Origin: Thalassotalea sp. ND16A
Lineage (GTDB): Bacteria > Pseudomonadota > Gammaproteobacteria > Enterobacterales > Alteromonadaceae
Direction of reading: 5' to 3'
Assembly (NCBI RefSeq): GCF_000764205.1
Contig: NZ_JQDZ01000123.1
Location: 147,191-211,190 of the forward strand
DNA length: 64,000 nt
Both the position numbers and the translations under genes were made by a program. Of the stretch, positions 18,036 through 27,897 are shown piece by piece; positions within the stretch are counted from its first letter, which is position 1, and every line of letters begins with the position of its first letter. The notes beneath the pieces were generated by a model. The model was not told where the DNA came from. It made no database searches and was given only the letters and a program-made list of their open reading frames with translations.

Positions 18036-18064
18036 AAAAAAGCAGCTTTCTAGCTGCTTTTTTT
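18036..18064 (+). terminator. Rho-independent terminator after the Cys-rich small gene
   Basis: The stem is AAAAGCAGC, loop region TTTCTA, then GCTGC, followed by seven T residues. It ends the short transcript started near 17860. Confidence 0.85.
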
Positions 18065-18255
18065 GCACTTGGATGTGTTCCGTCCATCAATTTTAGTCAC
18101 TGGTTGGCGGGGTTTGAATGCCTTGCATAGCAGCCTAATTAAACGGCTTTAACCTCGCGCTCTTTGACGAATTCACCTATCGGCTAATAATATCAACTCT
18201 GCCCGAAGCCCGTTGCAAAAAGTCAGAAGCGATTAATACTTCAGGGAAGAACTTA

Positions 18256-18288
18256 TCCTCCCTTACCATGAATGGCAGCTAGGGAGGA
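18256..18288 (-). terminator. Hairpin downstream of the cytochrome gene
   Basis: TCCTCCCT (18256-18263) and AGGGAGGA (18281-18288) are perfect 8-bp arms 20 nt after the cytochrome stop on the minus strand. There is no U-tract, so it may be a weak terminator or an mRNA-stabilising hairpin. The rest of 18065-18307 holds only a 17-mer (18099-18115) that recurs at 63856. Confidence 0.4.
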
Positions 18289-18307
18289 CTTGTCTACAAG
18301 TTTTAGC

Positions 18308-19558
18308 TTATCTTAACGAAGCCATGTATTCGGCAACCGCCGCAATGTCTTTATCTGTTAATTTAGCGGCAATGTTGGCCATCATTGCGTTCATGTCGTT
18401 ATGGCGAGAACCGTCACGGAACTTAGCTAATTGTGATTTTAAGTAGTCAACATTTTGGCTGCCAACAGCAGGGAAACCAGCAAGTGCTGAACCTTTACCT
18501 GTTGTGCCATGACAGGCGATACAAGCCGTAATGCCACGCGTTGCATCACCACCTTGGTATAATTTCTTACCGGCAGCATTGGCTTCAACAGCTTTTGCCT
18601 GCACTTTCTGGCTGGCATAATAAGCGGCTAAATCTTGGATATCTGTGTCAGATAATGCAGCAACCATACCTGCCATTACCGGGTCGGCACGACCTTCAGG
18701 CCCAGCCTTAAAGTCAGCTAATTGCTTAGCAAGGTATTTTTCATGTTGGCCAGCAAGGTTAGGATACATCGCAACTAAAGCGTTACCATCTGCACCATGA
18801 CAGGCGGCACAGGCTGCCGATTTTGTTTTACCCGCGGCAACAACACCAGTAAATGTTAATTTCTCGGCGGAAGGCTTTTTCGCGGCTACGTTGGCAACGG
18901 CTGCCGGGTCTTTAAAGTAAGCACCTAAATCGGCAACATCTTGTTCGCTTAAGTTTTTAGCAACAACATTCATTGCCGGGTCAGTGCGCTGTTCAGTTTG
19001 AAACGCGGTTAATTGCTTTTCAATGTATGCCGGGTGTTGCTTTGACAGGTTAGGGTTAATTAAAACCTCTGAATTGCCTTCTTTACCATGACAGTCAACA
19101 CAAGCGGTAATACCACGGGCAGCATCGCCATTTTCATACAAGCCTTTACCTGCGGCAGCATCCGCTAAGATTGCTGGAGCGGCGGCAACAACTGGCGCTG
19201 CCGGCGTTGTGCCTGAACTGCTGCTGTCTGCTGCAGCAACTGAACTTTCTCCACTTACTGAGAAGGAAGCAAAATATGCCCCTAAATCGGCCATGTCCTG
19301 ATCAGACAATGCCGCCGCCATTGGTGCCATAACGGCATCGGTGCGAGATCCGCTTTTAAATGCATTTAACTGTTTAGCAATATAGTCAGCATGTTGTCCG
19401 GCCAGGTTAGGGTAGTTACCGGCAATGCCAATACCATTTGCGCCATGACAACCCGCACAAACGGCGGCTTTGGTTTTGCCTGCAGCGGCATCGCCTGCGG
19501 CGAATGCGTTACCTAGAAATCCGCAACCTAAAATAGCTGCAAGTACAAGTTTCTTCAT
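18308..19558 (-). CDS. Tetrahaem cytochrome c4-like protein
   Basis: Periplasmic electron carrier, 416 residues, with a Sec signal (cleavage near GNAFAA, about 20). Four class I cytochrome c domains each carry CXXCH: CAGCH (34-38), CVDCH (153-157), CAACH (250-254) and CIACH (346-350). Each is followed by the c4-type PNLAGQH or similar segment and a putative Met ligand (for example in TDAVMAPM and ADPVMAGM). Ordinary cytochrome c4 is a ~200-residue dihaem protein, so this looks like two c4 units in tandem. An Ala/Ser-rich linker (about 101-135) separates domains 1 and 2. It probably shuttles electrons to terminal oxidases. It appears monocistronic. Confidence 0.9.
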   Translation of the reverse strand: MKKLVLAAILGCGFLGNAFAAGDAAAGKTKAAVCAGCHGANGIGIAGNYPNLAGQHADYIAKQLNAFKSGSRTDAVMAPMAAALSDQDMADLGAYFASFSVSGESSVAAADSSSSGTTPAAPVVAAAPAILADAAAGKGLYENGDAARGITACVDCHGKEGNSEVLINPNLSKQHPAYIEKQLTAFQTEQRTDPAMNVVAKNLSEQDVADLGAYFKDPAAVANVAAKKPSAEKLTFTGVVAAGKTKSAACAACHGADGNALVAMYPNLAGQHEKYLAKQLADFKAGPEGRADPVMAGMVAALSDTDIQDLAAYYASQKVQAKAVEANAAGKKLYQGGDATRGITACIACHGTTGKGSALAGFPAVGSQNVDYLKSQLAKFRDGSRHNDMNAMMANIAAKLTDKDIAAVAEYMASLR

Positions 19559-19796
19559 AGTTTTTCTGCCTGTTATTTCTTGTTAAATACCAGCATTGGC
19601 ACTGAATATTTTTAATAGCGATTTGGATATAAAAATTTACGCTATTTTACACAATTCCCGCGTAGGTGTAATGGTTATTGCTTATTTTTTCAGTAAAAGT
19701 TACAGATTTTTACCGTCAAAATGCGGATAACAAAAAAACAATGCAATAAATGACCCAAAACAAGATATAATTGTAGGAGTTATTTATTTTTAATTT

Positions 19797-20462
19797 ATGG
19801 TGGAATCCATCTTGACAACTCCTGCAGTGAATTTACATGTTGCTACCTTTGAAACCAGTGCGCCTGATATCAGAAAACTACCGGCTGATAGTGGCATAGA
19901 GGTTGCGTTTGCTGGTCGCTCAAACGCGGGTAAGTCGAGTGCATTAAACACGTTAACCAACCAAAAGTCGTTAGCACGCACCAGTAAGACCCCAGGTCGA
20001 ACGCAATTAATTAATGTTTTTGATATTCGTGATAATCGCCGTTTAATCGATTTACCCGGCTACGGTTTTGCCAAAGTGCCCTTGGAAATGAAGAAGAAGT
20101 GGCAAAAAGCGTTGGCGGAATACCTTGAAAAACGGATGAGCTTGAAAGGCCTGGTGATCTTAATGGATATTCGCCATCCGATGAAAGATTTGGACGTTGA
20201 TTTGATTGAATGGGCCAATGATTGTAATTTACCGGTATTGGCGTTATTAACCAAAGCCGATAAATATAAAGCGGGTAAGCGTAATTCGGAAGTATTACAG
20301 GTACGCAAGAAATGCGCTAACTTGCACAATAATATTAAAGTCCAGGCGTTTTCATCGCTCACCAAAGTTGGCTTAGATAGCGCAACCAACATCATTAGTG
20401 ACTGGTTTGTTAATATCGAACACCAGGAACTGGTAGAAGACGTCGCTGACGAAGAAGAATAA
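19797..20462 (+). CDS. engB: Ribosome biogenesis GTP-binding protein EngB/YihA
   Basis: GTPase needed for large ribosomal subunit assembly; 221 residues match the family. G1 is GRSNAGKSS (about 40-48), the conserved G2-region [14 protein letters not shown] follows, G3 is DLPGYGFA, G4 is LTKADK (about 156-161) and G5 is SSLTKVG. A TATAAT at 19766-19771 may be its -10. It converges on polA, the same neighbourhood as in enterobacteria and vibrios, with the candidate sRNA between them. Confidence 0.96.
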   Translation: MVESILTTPAVNLHVATFETSAPDIRKLPADSGIEVAFAGRSNAGKSSALNTLTNQKSLARTSKTPGRTQLINVFDIRDNRRLIDLPGYGFAKVPLEMKKKWQKALAEYLEKRMSLKGLVILMDIRHPMKDLDVDLIEWANDCNLPVLALLTKADKYKAGKRNSEVLQVRKKCANLHNNIKVQAFSSLTKVGLDSATNIISDWFVNIEHQELVEDVADEEE

Positions 20463-20484
20463 CTTACGGTTGGTAAGTGATTTC

Positions 20485-20512
20485 AAAAAGAGCCTGCGGG
20501 CTCTTTTTTTTA
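20485..20512 (+). terminator. Rho-independent terminator of engB
   Basis: AAAAAGAGCC, loop TGCG, GGCTC and eight T residues, 23 nt after the engB stop. Confidence 0.9.
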
Positions 20513-20515
20513 AGC

Positions 20516-20607
20516 AAAAAAAACCGACTACACAAATGCGCAGTCGGTAAGAAGCTTTTGGGGAAGCTAAAAACAAAAGTTATTACAACAAGAATTCCGT
20601 TAGGAAT
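20516..20607 (-). ncRNA. Candidate small RNA in the spf (Spot 42) position
   Basis: On the minus strand between polA and engB, TTTACA-N17-TAAACT (20642-20614) predicts a start near 20607. A Rho-independent terminator, CCGACT...AGTCGG with the inner CGCA/TGTG pairs (20547-20524), is followed by eight U (20523-20516). The ~92-nt RNA would have a 5' hairpin ATTCC-TAAC-GGAAT, a U-rich single-stranded stretch suited to Hfq, and a hairpin AGCTT...AAGCT before the terminator. No ORF is present. Position and orientation equal those of spf in other gammaproteobacteria, but I cannot align it to Spot 42 by eye, so it may be a diverged homologue or an unrelated RNA. Confidence 0.7.
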
Positions 20608-20613
20608 GGCTGT

Positions 20614-20642
20614 AGTTTAGAGTGTTCACTCTAGTTTGTAAA
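20614..20642 (-). promoter_or_regulatory. sRNA promoter containing an operator-like palindrome
   Basis: The -35 TTTACA (20642-20637) and -10 TAAACT (20619-20614) have an optimal 17-bp spacer. Nearly the whole spacer is the inverted repeat TAGAGTG-TT-CACTCTA (20618-20633) with perfect 7-bp arms. A palindrome between -35 and -10 is a classic repressor position. Confidence 0.65.
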
Positions 20643-20684
20643 GTATTTATTCTAACTTTTATTACATTTTGTTAAAAATAAATT

Positions 20685-20714
20685 AAAAAAACAGGCTGGA
20701 TAGCCTGTTTTTTT
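20685..20714 (-). terminator. polA terminator
   Basis: AAAACAGGCT, loop GGAT, AGCCTGTTTT flanked by A- and T-runs on both sides, 35 nt after the polA stop on the minus strand. It separates polA from the independent sRNA promoter. Confidence 0.85.
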
Positions 20715-20748
20715 CAATTTAATTGCTGGCTTTGTAGTTTTATTACAT

Positions 20749-23508
20749 TTAGTGCGCTTGTTGCCAGTTATCGCCAGTACCGGCTTCAGAGATTAATGGC
20801 ACATTTAATTGCACCGCATTGTCCATAATTGCCACTAATTTTTGGGTGGTTTCAGAAAGTATGCTTTCTTCCACTTCAAAAATAAGCTCATCGTGTACTT
20901 GCATGGTCATTTTTATCCGTGGATCATTGTGCTCTAGTAGCCATTTATCTACCGCGATCATCGCTTTTTTGATGATATCAGCAGCTGTACCTTGCATCGG
21001 TGCATTTATTGCGGCACGTTCGGCCGCTTTTCTGCGCGCCCCATTTCTCGATTTTATTTCCGGTAAAAATAAGCGACGACCATATAAGGTTTCAACGTAA
21101 CCCTGCTCACTGGCAAGTTGTCGCGTGTCTTCCATGTAAGTGAGTACCCCAGGATAGCGTTCAAAGTATTTGTCCATGTAATCCTGGGCTTTGCCACGAG
21201 CAATGCCTAATTGTTTCGATAAGCCAAACGCCGACATGCCATAAATTAAACCAAAGTTAATCGCCTTGGCGCTGCGACGATGATCACTGGTCACCTCTGC
21301 CAGCGGTAAAGCAAAAATTTCGGCGGCAGTGGCCTGGTGAATATCTCGACCTTCGGCAAAGGCGGTTAACAAACCTTTATCGTTCGATAGATGCGCCATG
21401 ATGCGTAATTCTATTTGCGAGTAATCAATTGCCAATATTTTATAACCTTGCGGAGCAATAAAGGCGTGACGGATTTTTTTACCCTCTTCCGAGCGGATCG
21501 GAATGTTTTGTAAATTTGGATCGGTTGACGATAACCGCCCGGTTGCGGTTACAGCCTGATGATAGGAAGTATGCACACGGCCCGATTTACTGGCCACCAT
21601 CAGTGGCAATTTATCGGTATAAGTCGATTTTAGCTTGGCCAGACTGCGGTGTTCCAGAATTAATTTCGGTAATGGGTAATCGAGGGCAAGCTCTTGCAAT
21701 ACATCTTCGGCAGTCGATGGCGCACCTTTGGGGGTTTTCTTAATCACCGGAATGCCTTGCTCTTCAAACAAGATGGTTTGTAATTGTTTCGGTGAGCTTA
21801 AATTAAAGCTTTTGCCGGCAAGGTTGTGGGCTTGTATTTCCAATTCATCCAACCGTATGCCGATATTATGGCTCTGCTCATTGAGCATGTCAGAGTCAAT
21901 CAAGACACCGGTTTGTTCCATTCGTGCCAACACTGGCATTAACGGCATTTCGATGTCAGTGAATACTCGTTGTTGCTCAGCATTTTTCTGCAGTTTAGGC
22001 CAAAGGGCCTGATGCAGGCGTAGGGTGATATCGGCATCTTCGGCGGCATAATGGCCGGCTTTCTCAATCTCGATTTGATTAAAGGTAAGCTGTTTCGCGC
22101 CTTTTCCGGCAATATCTTCAAAATGTACGGTTTTATAGCCTAAATACTTTTGTGCTAAGGCATCCATGTTATGACGAGTGGCGACACTGTTATAGCAATA
22201 AGACTCTAACATGGTATCAAAACCGACCCCGTTAATGGCAATGTCATAATGACGGAGCACATTGGCATCGTATTTTAGGTTTTGACCAATCTTTAAAATG
22301 CTGTCACTTTCCAGTAACGGTTTGAATTGCTCTAACACCCAGTTGAGCTCAAGCTGCTCTGGCGCATCCAGGTAATCATGCGCTAAAGGCACATAAGCGG
22401 CTTTGCCGGCTTCAATGGCAAAAGATAGGCCAACCAGTTCCGCCTGCATATAATTAACGCTAGTGGTTTCGGTATCAAAAGCAAAGGCAGTACAACTGGC
22501 AAGTTTATCTAGCCAGGTTTGTAAATTTGCCTTGGTTAACACAATATCGTAGTCGCTTTCTATTGCTGCTGGAATGTCGTCCTCGTCATCATCGGCTGTG
22601 CTCGCACTCGCTGCTGCCGGCGCTGTCGCGGATCCATTGTTGCTGCTGTCTTTATCAAGATCGGCTAGTAAACGTTTCAATTCAAATTGTGTATACATTT
22701 CCCGTAATGTATCGGTATCGGCTTCACTGGCAACAATTTCGTGCAAAGGCTGTTCAAGTTCAACGTCCAATTTGATCGTCGCCAGCTCGTACGATAACGG
22801 TAACTGTTCTAATGCCGCTCTTAGGTTTTCACCAATTTTTCCTTTTACCTTGTCGGCATTGGCGATAACATTATCTAATGTTTGATGCTCGGTTAACCAT
22901 TTTACCGCCGTTTTCGGACCACATTTTTCCACCCCCGGAATGTTATCGACTTTATCGCCCATTAGCGCCAGGTAATCGATGATTTGGTCGGGACGAACGC
23001 CAAACTTTTCGTTAACGCCGGCGACATCCATGGCCACATTGGTCATGGTATTAATCAAAGTGACATGTTCAGTCACCAATTGCGCCATATCTTTATCACC
23101 GGTGGAGATCACCGTTTCCAGGCCTTGTTCACTGGCTTGCTGTGCCAGGGTACCAATAACGTCATCCGCCTCAACATCCGGAACCACCAGTAACGGTAAG
23201 CCCATCGCTTCGATAATTTTGTGCAAGGGTTCAATCTGACAACGTAAATCATCCGGCATTGGCGGCCGGTTGGCTTTATATTCCGGGTATAAATCATTGC
23301 GGAAGGTTTTCCCTTTGGCATCAAAAATCACCACGACTTTACCGTTTGGGTAGTCTTTATGCAGACTTTTAATCATGTTTAATACGCCAGTAATAGCGCC
23401 AGTAGGGTGTCCATCTTTGGTCGAAAGTGCTTGTAAATAAGGCACATAATAAGCACGAAATAAATAAGACGAACCGTCAACAAGAATATAAGGGGAGGAT
23501 TTAGTCAT
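20749..23508 (-). CDS. polA: DNA polymerase I
   Basis: Repair and Okazaki-fragment polymerase, 919 residues, full length. Domain order is a 5'-3' exonuclease (about 1-290, with VEADDVIGTL and the helix-hairpin-helix GDKVDNIPGVEKCGPKTA), an acidic/Ser-rich linker (about 290-320), a 3'-5' exonuclease (about 330-520, FDTETTS with proofreading carboxylates intact) and the polymerase (about 540-919, with DYSQIELRIMAHLS, the O-helix RRSAKAINFGLIYGMS and the catalytic VHDEL near the end). The reading frame and key residues look intact. It converges with engB. Confidence 0.97.
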   Translation of the reverse strand: MTKSSPYILVDGSSYLFRAYYVPYLQALSTKDGHPTGAITGVLNMIKSLHKDYPNGKVVVIFDAKGKTFRNDLYPEYKANRPPMPDDLRCQIEPLHKIIEAMGLPLLVVPDVEADDVIGTLAQQASEQGLETVISTGDKDMAQLVTEHVTLINTMTNVAMDVAGVNEKFGVRPDQIIDYLALMGDKVDNIPGVEKCGPKTAVKWLTEHQTLDNVIANADKVKGKIGENLRAALEQLPLSYELATIKLDVELEQPLHEIVASEADTDTLREMYTQFELKRLLADLDKDSSNNGSATAPAAASASTADDDEDDIPAAIESDYDIVLTKANLQTWLDKLASCTAFAFDTETTSVNYMQAELVGLSFAIEAGKAAYVPLAHDYLDAPEQLELNWVLEQFKPLLESDSILKIGQNLKYDANVLRHYDIAINGVGFDTMLESYCYNSVATRHNMDALAQKYLGYKTVHFEDIAGKGAKQLTFNQIEIEKAGHYAAEDADITLRLHQALWPKLQKNAEQQRVFTDIEMPLMPVLARMEQTGVLIDSDMLNEQSHNIGIRLDELEIQAHNLAGKSFNLSSPKQLQTILFEEQGIPVIKKTPKGAPSTAEDVLQELALDYPLPKLILEHRSLAKLKSTYTDKLPLMVASKSGRVHTSYHQAVTATGRLSSTDPNLQNIPIRSEEGKKIRHAFIAPQGYKILAIDYSQIELRIMAHLSNDKGLLTAFAEGRDIHQATAAEIFALPLAEVTSDHRRSAKAINFGLIYGMSAFGLSKQLGIARGKAQDYMDKYFERYPGVLTYMEDTRQLASEQGYVETLYGRRLFLPEIKSRNGARRKAAERAAINAPMQGTAADIIKKAMIAVDKWLLEHNDPRIKMTMQVHDELIFEVEESILSETTQKLVAIMDNAVQLNVPLISEAGTGDNWQQAH

Positions 23509-23562
23509 GATTTTTACTATTGATGTTAAATGAAATGAAATAAAAAGCCGAATTAAGGCCTA

Positions 23563-23606
23563 TACCAATTTGATTAAGTATGATCAGATATTTAATCAAC
23601 TTGGTA
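23563..23606. repeat. Dispersed palindromic repeat, ATACCAATTTGATTAA type
   Basis: ATACCAATTTGATTAA and TTAATCAACTTGGTAT, 16-bp arms with one mismatch, enclose about 12 nt in the gap upstream of polA. Related full or half copies occur at 9032-9047, 43355-43382 and 44088-44102. All are intergenic, as expected of a REP-like element. The remainder of this 613-bp gap (23607-24050) shows no ORF of note. Confidence 0.7.
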
Positions 23607-24050
23607 TTTTACCAAGAGTGCTAGAATGCCACAGTTAGCGAGTACTGACTATAAGAAAAAGCTGAAATCGCTAGCTGCCTGTGGATAACTCTGTTGAAAG
23701 AATTGCTAACGCCACCTGCCATAACGAAAAAATGGTAAGTGTAGGTTGCCTGCAAGGCTTAATCATTATGATGTTCGGAATTTTACAGCTACCGTTTCTA
23801 TTTATTATTATTGGTAAAATAGATGTGGATAATTTTTCCTTAAATACTCATAGGTGAACAAATTTGATACATGTTTTTCCTAAAAGCGACAACGATATTA
23901 GCAGAAAGACCTTTGAAAACAAACGATTTCTTATTGATTTTTAATTAAATAAACTAATCATTAAGTATCTTTTTAAACTGAAAAAATGATTTCCCTTATA
24001 GGCCAAGGGCTGCAGTAAAGTTACTCTAAATTTTCACTTCACTTGCAACA

Positions 24051-24086
24051 AAAAGCCCTGGTAAAGTTTTATCTTAACCGGGGCTT
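24051..24086 (-). terminator. gor terminator
   Basis: On the minus strand AGCCCCGGT pairs with ACCAGGGCT with one mismatch and is followed by TTTTTG, 35 nt after the gor stop. Confidence 0.7.
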
Positions 24087-24121
24087 GTTCACTGTAGCCA
24101 AAGCTTAAATTATTACTGCGC

Positions 24122-25471
24122 TTATCGCATGGTAACAAATTCTTCCGCGGCAGTTGGGTGAATGGCCACGGTATTGTCAAAATCGGCTTTAGTGGCGCCC
24201 ATTTTCACTGCCACGGCAAAGCCTTGCAGCATTTCGTCACTGCCTAAACCAATGCAGTGCATGCCAATGACTTTTTCATTACTGCCCTGACAGATAAGCT
24301 TCATTCGACACGGCTGGCGTTGTTGGGTAACGGCGGTATACATGGAAGTAAATTGTGAGGTGTACACGGTAATGTCGTCATCACCAAATTCGGCCACTGC
24401 TTGTTGCTCGGTTAAGCCGATAGTGCCAATGGTTGGATGTGAAAACACTACGGTTGGGATCAGGTTATAGTCTAAATGTTCCTCGGTTTTGCCATTGAAT
24501 AAGCGTTCCGATAAACGCCGTCCTGCCGCCACCGCAACCGGGGTTAACTGGGCTCTGCCAGTATTATCCCCTACCGCATAAATATTTGCTGCACTGGTGT
24601 TTTGAAATTTATCGGTATCGACAAAGCCGCGTTGGTTAAGCTCGATGCCGGTAGCGGCAATATTGATACCATCGGTGGAAGGCTCGCGACCAATGGCCCA
24701 TATTATAGTATCTACGGTGATCGCTTCACCATTTTCAAGCTCAAGCGTTAAACTGCCGTCGGCATTTTTAATCACTTCTTTCGGCGTGCAATGGGTTTTC
24801 AGGGTTGGCCCTTCACTCGCCATGATCTCCACCAAGGTCTCAGACATCATCTCGTCAAAATCACGCAACGGCTTGTGCTTACGCACTAACAGCGTGGTTT
24901 CACTGCCTAAGGCATTTAAGACACCGGCAATTTCTACGGCGATATACCCCGCACCTACTACAGCCACTCGTTTCGGTTGCTCGTTTAAGGCAAAAAAACC
25001 ATCCGAGGTGATGCCGTGTTCACTGCCGGGAATATCAGGAATGGTCGGGCGGCCGCCGGTGGCAATTAAAATATGATCGGCAGTATAGGTTTCACCATTC
25101 ACTTCAATGGTATGTTTATCAACAAACTTGCCAAAGCCGTTAATCACGGTGACGTTGTTTTTCGCCAGTACAGTATCGTAAGAACTGTGAATACGGGAAA
25201 TATAAGCCTGTCGGCTTTCGACTAATTTTGCCCAATTTAACTTGCCGGCGGTTAAATCGAAGCCGTAATCATCCGAGTAATGCACCGCATCGGCAATTTG
25301 CCCGGCATACCACATTACTTTTTTCGGAACACAGCCAACATTTACGCAGGTGCCTCCCAGCGCTTTCGCCTCAATTAACGCACACTTTTTACCATGCATG
25401 GCAGCACGGTTAATCGAGGCAATACCGCCACTGCCCGCGCCCAAAGCAATATAATCAAAATGTTGGCTCAT
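24122..25471 (-). CDS. gor: Glutathione-disulfide reductase
   Basis: FAD/NADPH-dependent reduction of glutathione disulfide in the cytoplasm; about 449 residues. The FAD-binding motif [17 protein letters not shown] is near the N-terminus, the redox-active disulfide is in [13 protein letters not shown], the NADPH Rossmann motif is [15 protein letters not shown], and the C-terminal dimer interface carries the base His in [10 protein letters not shown] start at the ATG at 25471 ([11 protein letters not shown]), which has AGGA at the right distance and matches known N-termini; the frame extends six codons further upstream. It is probably monocistronic. Like ggt at 887 it belongs to glutathione metabolism, but the two are not linked. 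Confidence 0.95.
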   Translation of the reverse strand: MSQHFDYIALGAGSGGIASINRAAMHGKKCALIEAKALGGTCVNVGCVPKKVMWYAGQIADAVHYSDDYGFDLTAGKLNWAKLVESRQAYISRIHSSYDTVLAKNNVTVINGFGKFVDKHTIEVNGETYTADHILIATGGRPTIPDIPGSEHGITSDGFFALNEQPKRVAVVGAGYIAVEIAGVLNALGSETTLLVRKHKPLRDFDEMMSETLVEIMASEGPTLKTHCTPKEVIKNADGSLTLELENGEAITVDTIIWAIGREPSTDGINIAATGIELNQRGFVDTDKFQNTSAANIYAVGDNTGRAQLTPVAVAAGRRLSERLFNGKTEEHLDYNLIPTVVFSHPTIGTIGLTEQQAVAEFGDDDITVYTSQFTSMYTAVTQQRQPCRMKLICQGSNEKVIGMHCIGLGSDEMLQGFAVAVKMGATKADFDNTVAIHPTAAEEFVTMR

Positions 25472-25707
25472 AATAATTCCTAAATACATGTCTAAATAAT
25501 CAAGATGTCTTTAATCATTGTGGCAAACAGCCAAATTTTCAACCAATGGTGTCTGATTTTCTCTTGCTTTTGCCAAAGGGGGACAATAAATTAACTGAGC
25601 GATAAGAAGGAAAAATGCAGGCTTTTTCTTCGTCATCCCTTGAATAATCAGTGAACAGATCTTATCTCTGTTACTATTAGATTATTCCCAATAACATAAG
25701 AAGCATT

Positions 25708-27756
25708 ATGAGCAATCCATTATTAGCGCAACCTGGCCTTCCTGAGTTTTCAAAAATTAAGCCCGAGCACATCAAGCCGGCAGTAGAGCAAGCCATTCAC
25801 GATTGCAAAACCGCCATTAGCGACGTGGTTGCCTCGCAAGGCCCTTTTAGCTGGCAAAATTTGGTTGCCAGCATCGATGCGGTGGATGACCGCTTAGAAA
25901 AAATGTGGTCGCCGGTATCGCACATCAATGCGGTGGTCAATAGTGATGAACTTCGTGATGCGCATGATAGCTGTTTGCCAATGTTATCGGAATACGGCAC
26001 CTGGGTAGGGCAGCATGAAGGCTTGTTTAATGCTTATCAGCAATTGCATGGCAGCGATGAATTTGCCACCCTAGATAAGGCGCAACAAAAAGTTATCACC
26101 AATGCGCTGCGCGATTTTAAACTGTCTGGCATTGCCTTAAACGCCACAGATAAAATTCGCTATGGTGAAATTCAAACTAAACTGTCTGAGCTGGCGTCAA
26201 AATTTAGCAATAATTTGCTCGATGCCACTGGTGCGTTTTCGGTTAACATTACCGATGAAGATGAATTGGCCGGTCTGCCGGAAAGTGCCTTAGCAGGTGC
26301 CAAACAACTGGCGCAATCTCAAGAAAAACAAGGTTGGCTGTTTACCCTGGATATCCCGAGTTATTTACCGGTAATGATGTACTGTGAGAATGCCAAATTA
26401 CGTGAGCAACTCTACGTTGGTTACGTGACTCGCGCCTCTGATCAAGGGCCCAATGCCGGCGAGTTTGATAACTCCGCCATCATGACAGAAACCCTGGCGT
26501 TACGTCATGAAATTGCCCAGCTGTTAGGCTTTAATAACTTTGCCGAAGAGTCACTGGCCACCAAAATGGCAGAAAATACCGAGCAGGTATTTGGCTTTTT
26601 GCAAGATTTGGCCGAAAAATCGAAACATCAGGGCAGTGCCGACTTACAACAACTGCAAGACTTCGCTCAAAGCGAGTTTGCCATTAGTGAGTTACAGCCC
26701 TGGGATCTGGCCTATTATTCGGAAAAACTAAAACAAGCTAAGTTTGCCATTTCGGATGAAGACTTACGTCCGTATTTCCCCGAAGATAAAGTGGTGCTCG
26801 GCTTATTTGAAGTGGTAAATCGCTTATACGGGTTAACCATTAAACCCCGTGACGGTGTTGATGTCTGGCATAAGGATACCAGCTTCTTTGACGTCTACGA
26901 TGTTAATGACAACTTGCGCGGCAGTTTTTACTTAGATTTATACGCCCGCGATAAAAAACGCGGTGGCGCCTGGATGGCTGACTGTGTTGGCCGACGGCAG
27001 TTAAGCGATGGCAGTATCCAGTTACCGGTGGCGTTTTTAACCTGTAATTTCACCAAACCGGTTGGCGATAAACCGGCACTGTTTACTCATGATGAAGTGG
27101 TGACGTTATTTCATGAATTCGGTCATGGTTTGCATCATATGTTAACGCAAATTAATGCCGCAGGTGTGGCCGGTATCAATGGTGTGCCGTGGGATGCAGT
27201 GGAGTTACCGAGCCAGTTTTTGGAAAACTGGTGTTGGGAGCCAGAAGCGCTGGCTTTTCTCTCTTCGCATTTTGAAACTAACGAACCATTGCCACAAACT
27301 ATGCTGGATAAAATGCTGGCGGCGAAAAATTTCCAGTCGGCGATGCAAATGCTACGACAATTAGAATTCAGTATTTTCGACTTTAGAATTCACGCCGACT
27401 ATGACCGCGACTATGACGCCGGCGATCAAATTCAAACCATATTGGATCAGGTACGTGAAAAATATGCAGTGGTAAAAGCGCCGGCATTTAATCGCTTTCA
27501 GCACAGCTTTGGTCATATTTTTGCGGGCGGTTATGCGGCCGGATATTACTCGTATAAATGGGCGGAAGTGTTATCGGCCGATGCCTATTCGCGTTTTGAA
27601 GAAGACGGGGTGTTTAACCGAGACACCGGCAAAGCGTTCCTCGAATGTGTGTTAGAGCAAGGCGGTTCCGATGAGCCGATGGCGTTATTTAAGGCATTTC
27701 GCGGCCGTGAGCCGCAGGTAGATGCCTTGCTTAGGCATTGTGGTATTGGGGGTTAG
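25708..27756 (+). CDS. prlC: Oligopeptidase A (M3 metallopeptidase)
   Basis: Cytosolic zinc endopeptidase that degrades short peptides, including cleaved signal peptides. The 682 residues match PrlC. The zinc site HEFGH is at residues 469-473 in LFHEFGHGLHHML, with the third ligand Glu in the downstream ELPSQFLENW region. The fold is all-helical M3 from MSNPLLAQPGLPEFSKI to the end. Start ATG at 25708 follows AAGAAG. It appears monocistronic. Confidence 0.95.
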   Translation: MSNPLLAQPGLPEFSKIKPEHIKPAVEQAIHDCKTAISDVVASQGPFSWQNLVASIDAVDDRLEKMWSPVSHINAVVNSDELRDAHDSCLPMLSEYGTWVGQHEGLFNAYQQLHGSDEFATLDKAQQKVITNALRDFKLSGIALNATDKIRYGEIQTKLSELASKFSNNLLDATGAFSVNITDEDELAGLPESALAGAKQLAQSQEKQGWLFTLDIPSYLPVMMYCENAKLREQLYVGYVTRASDQGPNAGEFDNSAIMTETLALRHEIAQLLGFNNFAEESLATKMAENTEQVFGFLQDLAEKSKHQGSADLQQLQDFAQSEFAISELQPWDLAYYSEKLKQAKFAISDEDLRPYFPEDKVVLGLFEVVNRLYGLTIKPRDGVDVWHKDTSFFDVYDVNDNLRGSFYLDLYARDKKRGGAWMADCVGRRQLSDGSIQLPVAFLTCNFTKPVGDKPALFTHDEVVTLFHEFGHGLHHMLTQINAAGVAGINGVPWDAVELPSQFLENWCWEPEALAFLSSHFETNEPLPQTMLDKMLAAKNFQSAMQMLRQLEFSIFDFRIHADYDRDYDAGDQIQTILDQVREKYAVVKAPAFNRFQHSFGHIFAGGYAAGYYSYKWAEVLSADAYSRFEEDGVFNRDTGKAFLECVLEQGGSDEPMALFKAFRGREPQVDALLRHCGIGG

Positions 27757-27768
27757 GGTATTGTCCTA

Positions 27769-27845
27769 GGAATTAGGAATTAGGAATTAGGAATTAGGAA
27801 TTAGGAACTGGGAACGTGGAACTGGGAACGTGGAACTGGGAACTG
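27769..27845. repeat. Eleven-unit heptamer microsatellite
   Basis: Five GGAATTA units are followed by GGAACTG, GGAACGT, GGAACTG, GGAACGT, GGAACTG and GGAACTG, 77 bp with exact 7-bp phase. It begins 12 bp after the prlC stop and ends about 50 bp before the convergent pilE stop, outside both coding regions. Confidence 0.95.
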
Positions 27846-27897
27846 GACTCATCACCGGCAGCCAAATAGGTTAAAGTGAAGAGTCCTGAATTAACCT

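Noticed and set aside
20516..20607. Direct naming of the sRNA as Spot 42 (spf)
   Set aside because: Position and orientation fit, but I could not match its sequence to Spot 42 by eye.
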